Source of the DNA: Actinophytocola sp049647105
GTDB lineage: Bacteria; Actinomycetota; Actinomycetes; Mycobacteriales; Pseudonocardiaceae
DNA length: 64,000 bases
NCBI RefSeq assembly: GCF_049647105.1
Contig: NZ_JBARWZ010000014.1
Coordinates: 1 to 64,000, forward strand
Direction of reading: 5' to 3'
Of the stretch, positions 61,840 to 64,000 are shown piece by piece. Position 1 is the first letter of the stretch, and each line of letters starts with the position of its first letter. Under the pieces are notes generated by a model. That model ran no database searches and was not told where the DNA came from. It saw nothing but the letters and a program-made list of their open reading frames with translations. A program made the translations under genes and the position numbers.

Positions 61840-63092
61840 TGACCACCAGCGAGACCACACTGGACCGTCCACCGTTCCTGGCCAAGCTGCTGGTCGCCGG
61901 GTCCGGCATCATGAGCCTCGCGATCGCGATCACGGTGCCGTTCCTCGCGATCTTCCTGGCGCGTGAGATGGACATGGCGCCGACCACGATCGGCCTGCTG
62001 ATCGGCTCTTCGGTGTTCTTCTCGATCTTCGCGGGCTTCCTCGGCGGCACCCTGTCCGACATCTTCGGGCGCACCAGGGTCCTGCTGTGTTCGATGCTCG
62101 GCGTCGCGTTGTCGTTCGTCGGGTTCTACCTCGGCGGGCACGTGGCGCTGATGTTCGTCTTCAACGCCACGCTCGCGCTGTCCACCGCGTCGTTCAGCCC
62201 GGTCGGCAAGGCGCTGCTCTCCGACCTGCTGCCCGCTGGCGAACGGGTGCGGTGGTTCTCCTACCAGTACCTCGTCGCGAACGTCGGTTTCGCGGTCGGC
62301 CCGCTGGTCGGCGTGTACCTCGGGCTGTCCGGCGGGCGCAGCGCGTTCCTCGTCGCCGCGGTGGCGTACGGGGTGTACTTCGTACTGCTGGCCGGATCGC
62401 TCCGCACGGGCCACGCGGTCGTCACGAACAAGCCTGCGGCGTCGACGGAAGGGACGGTGCTGTCCCGGTTCCGCGACAGCGCACGCGCCGTCGCCACCGA
62501 CCGCAGGCTCCTGTGCCTGCTCATCGCCGGGCTGCTGCTGGAGTCGGTGCACCTGCGGATCTCGGCGCTGCTCGCGCAGGACCTCGACATGGAGTTCGCC
62601 GACGGCGCCCGGATCCTCGCCATGGTGATGGCGGCCAACGCGATCACGGTCGTGGTGTTCCAGCTGTTCGCGTCGAAGTTCGTGATGCGCCGCGACCCGG
62701 TGACCGCGATCGTGATCGGCGGGATCCTGATGTTCATCGGCATGGCCGGGTTCGCCACCGCGACCACCGCATGGCACTTCGTGGTCGCCATGGTGATCTT
62801 CAGCATCGGCGAGACGTTCATCGTGCCGTCCGAGTTCGCGGTCATCGACCGGATCGCGCCGGAGGACCGGCGCGGCAGCTACTTCGGCGCGCAGACGTTC
62901 GGGCAGCTCGGCGGCTTCGTCGGGCCCTACATGGGCGGTCTGCTGCTGGCGACGTGGAACGGCACGGTGATGTTCTTCGCGATCGGGTCGCTCGCGCTGG
63001 TGAGTGCCGCGTTCTACCTGGTCGTCGGCCGCCGGGTGCCGGGGCTGATGCGGCCGGTGGCGGAGAAGGAGTCCGCAGGTGCCAGTAGCTGA
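61839..63092 (+). CDS. MFS exporter of the peptide cluster
   Basis: 417 residues with 12 predicted membrane helices. The first loop carries GGTLSDIFGRTRVLL (the MFS G-x-x-x-D-x-x-G-R motif). A central cytoplasmic loop around residues 195-215 separates two halves. The later ASKFVMRRDPVTAIVIG resembles the DHA1/DHA2-type drug exporters. The ATG shares a base with the stop of the A-T-TE gene (TGATG), so expression is linked, and the role is probably peptide export or self-resistance. The end overlaps the acylase start by 14 bp. Confidence 0.85.
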   Translation: MTTSETTLDRPPFLAKLLVAGSGIMSLAIAITVPFLAIFLAREMDMAPTTIGLLIGSSVFFSIFAGFLGGTLSDIFGRTRVLLCSMLGVALSFVGFYLGGHVALMFVFNATLALSTASFSPVGKALLSDLLPAGERVRWFSYQYLVANVGFAVGPLVGVYLGLSGGRSAFLVAAVAYGVYFVLLAGSLRTGHAVVTNKPAASTEGTVLSRFRDSARAVATDRRLLCLLIAGLLLESVHLRISALLAQDLDMEFADGARILAMVMAANAITVVVFQLFASKFVMRRDPVTAIVIGGILMFIGMAGFATATTAWHFVVAMVIFSIGETFIVPSEFAVIDRIAPEDRRGSYFGAQTFGQLGGFVGPYMGGLLLATWNGTVMFFAIGSLALVSAAFYLVVGRRVPGLMRPVAEKESAGASS

Positions 63093-64000
63093 GTGGGCGG
63101 TCCGGCAGGTCACCCGGCTCGGCCGGTACCGCCTGACCGGTACGCGGCGGGTCGCGGGGTTGCGCTCCGGCGTGGCGATCGGCCGCGACCACCGCGGCGT
63201 GCCGACCGTGTGTGCGGACGACGAGGCGGACCTGTACTTCGGGCTCGGCCACGCGCAGGCGAGCGACCGGCTGTGGCAGATGGATGTGCTGCGGCGCCGG
63301 GCGTCTGGCCGCTTGTCTGCGGTGCTCGGGCCCGCGCTCGTCGCGGAGGACACCCGGTGGCGGCGGCTCGCACTGGCCAGGGTGGCGCGGCAGAGCATGG
63401 CGCTGCTGGACGAGCGCACACTCACCAACCTCGAGGCGTTCAGCGCCGGGGTGAACGCGGTCATGGGCAGGCGGTGGTGGCTGCCACCGGAGTTCGTGCT
63501 GCTGCGGTACCGGCCGGAGCCGTGGACGCCGCTGGACTCAGTGCTGGTCGTGAAGCAGCTGGGGTTCGAGCTGGGGCTGAACCTGCGGCACGAGGTGTTC
63601 CGGGGCCAGGACATGACTCCGGCGCTCGCGGCACAGCTGCGTACGCCGAGGTACCCGGCGGACGGCCCGGTGACGGTGCGCGCCAACGGCGGACCCGCTG
63701 GCCCGATGGGGGAGCTGCCCGCGCCGTCCCGGGTGTGGCTCGCGGACCTGCTGGACGGCGAGCGGACGATCGGGTCGAACGCGTGGGCCGTCGCGGGGGA
63801 GCGGACCGCGTCGGGCTTTCCGTTGCTGGCCAACGATCCGCACGTCGCGTTCACCCAGCCGAGCCTGTGGTACCAGGCTGGGTTGCGACTCGGCGACGCC
63901 ACCGGTTACGGCGTGACGGTGCCGGGCATCCCCGGCCTGATCGCGGGCGCGTCCCGCGACCTCGCGTGGGGCATCACGAACTCGTGGGCCGACACCCAGG
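63079..64000 (+). CDS. Penicillin acylase family enzyme (3' end outside window)
   Basis: 307 residues are visible. GVPTVCADDEADLYFGLGHAQASDRLWQMDVLRRRASGRLSAVLG is the family N-terminal block. The Ntn-hydrolase Ser that follows the autocleaved linker is in IGSNAWAVAG (Ser codon at 63769 or close by). The later LLANDPHV and ITNSWADT are also conserved. The GTG start follows AAGGAG. No signal peptide is visible at this start, although PvdQ-like acylases act outside the cytoplasm. It likely removes the FAAL-loaded acyl chain or trims another amide. The gene runs off the window. Confidence 0.85.
   Translation, partial: MPVAEWAVRQVTRLGRYRLTGTRRVAGLRSGVAIGRDHRGVPTVCADDEADLYFGLGHAQASDRLWQMDVLRRRASGRLSAVLGPALVAEDTRWRRLALARVARQSMALLDERTLTNLEAFSAGVNAVMGRRWWLPPEFVLLRYRPEPWTPLDSVLVVKQLGFELGLNLRHEVFRGQDMTPALAAQLRTPRYPADGPVTVRANGGPAGPMGELPAPSRVWLADLLDGERTIGSNAWAVAGERTASGFPLLANDPHVAFTQPSLWYQAGLRLGDATGYGVTVPGIPGLIAGASRDLAWGITNSWADTQ

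Noticed and set aside
61578..63902. A 774-residue minus-strand frame over the exporter and acylase
   Set aside because: Antisense to MFS helices and the acylase nucleophile region.

Overview
The window is high-GC actinobacterial DNA. GTG and TTG starts are frequent, and genes are chained by ATGA and GTGA overlaps. The gene families (DUF5753-type XRE regulators, an NB-ARC/TPR regulator, EspG- and PPE-like proteins, the SCO2521-SCO2525 family cluster, ricin-module glycosidases) point to a filamentous actinomycete, most likely of the Pseudonocardiaceae. The genus cannot be fixed from the sequence. No rRNA, tRNA, CRISPR array or complete mobile element was seen. Transposon traces are limited to a degenerate IS3-type transposase fragment near 3.5 kb and a 17-bp sequence present at 112-128 and again at 38169-38185.

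Layout. 0-5 kb: an XRE regulator and NB-ARC/TPR protein, a decayed transposase, a lone methyltransferase and a small secreted protein. 5.4-8.8 kb: a translationally coupled SseB / AAA+ ATPase / TPR operon. 9.1-11.6 kb: an EspG-like chaperone with two WxG/YxxxD-type type VII secretion substrates (PE-like and PPE-like), with no secretion machinery in view. 11.6-28.5 kb: a surface or exopolysaccharide locus with LCP protein, Wzc-type kinase, WcaJ-type initiating transferase, low-molecular-weight tyrosine phosphatase, GDP-fucose synthesis (gmd, fcl), three further glycosyltransferases, an acyltransferase, a Wzy-like polymerase, a flippase, two FkbM methyltransferases and one class I methyltransferase. 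28.5-30.6 kb: small genes of unknown function. 31.1-38.2 kb: the SCO2525-2524-2523-2522-2521 family cluster in that order, extended by a membrane-anchored protein and a GNAT acetyltransferase.

38.2-47.2 kb is a catabolic and miscellaneous region. It holds a secreted CE1-type esterase with a cellulose-binding module, a PaaX regulator, a tartrate/isopropylmalate-type dehydrogenase, a CrtA-like protein, a sigma-region-2-only protein, two secreted glycosidases with ricin-type modules behind LacI-type operator palindromes, a 45-residue protein sharing a 23-bp-stem terminator, and a GPP34 protein.

47.3 kb to the end is a non-ribosomal peptide cluster. SbnA and SbnB should make L-2,3-diaminopropionate (Dap). 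A 3243-residue NRPS (FAAL-ACP-C-A-T-C-A-T-C) and an 885-residue partner (A-T-TE) should assemble an N-acyl tripeptide. Specificity residues read by eye suggest Thr, then a diamino acid (Dap), then a Thr-like residue. An MFS exporter and a penicillin-acylase-family enzyme, cut by the window end, follow in overlapping order. This suggests synthesis as an acylated precursor that is later deacylated. It is the most promising undescribed pathway here, followed by the extended SCO252x cluster. All homology statements come from reading the sequence; no search was run.
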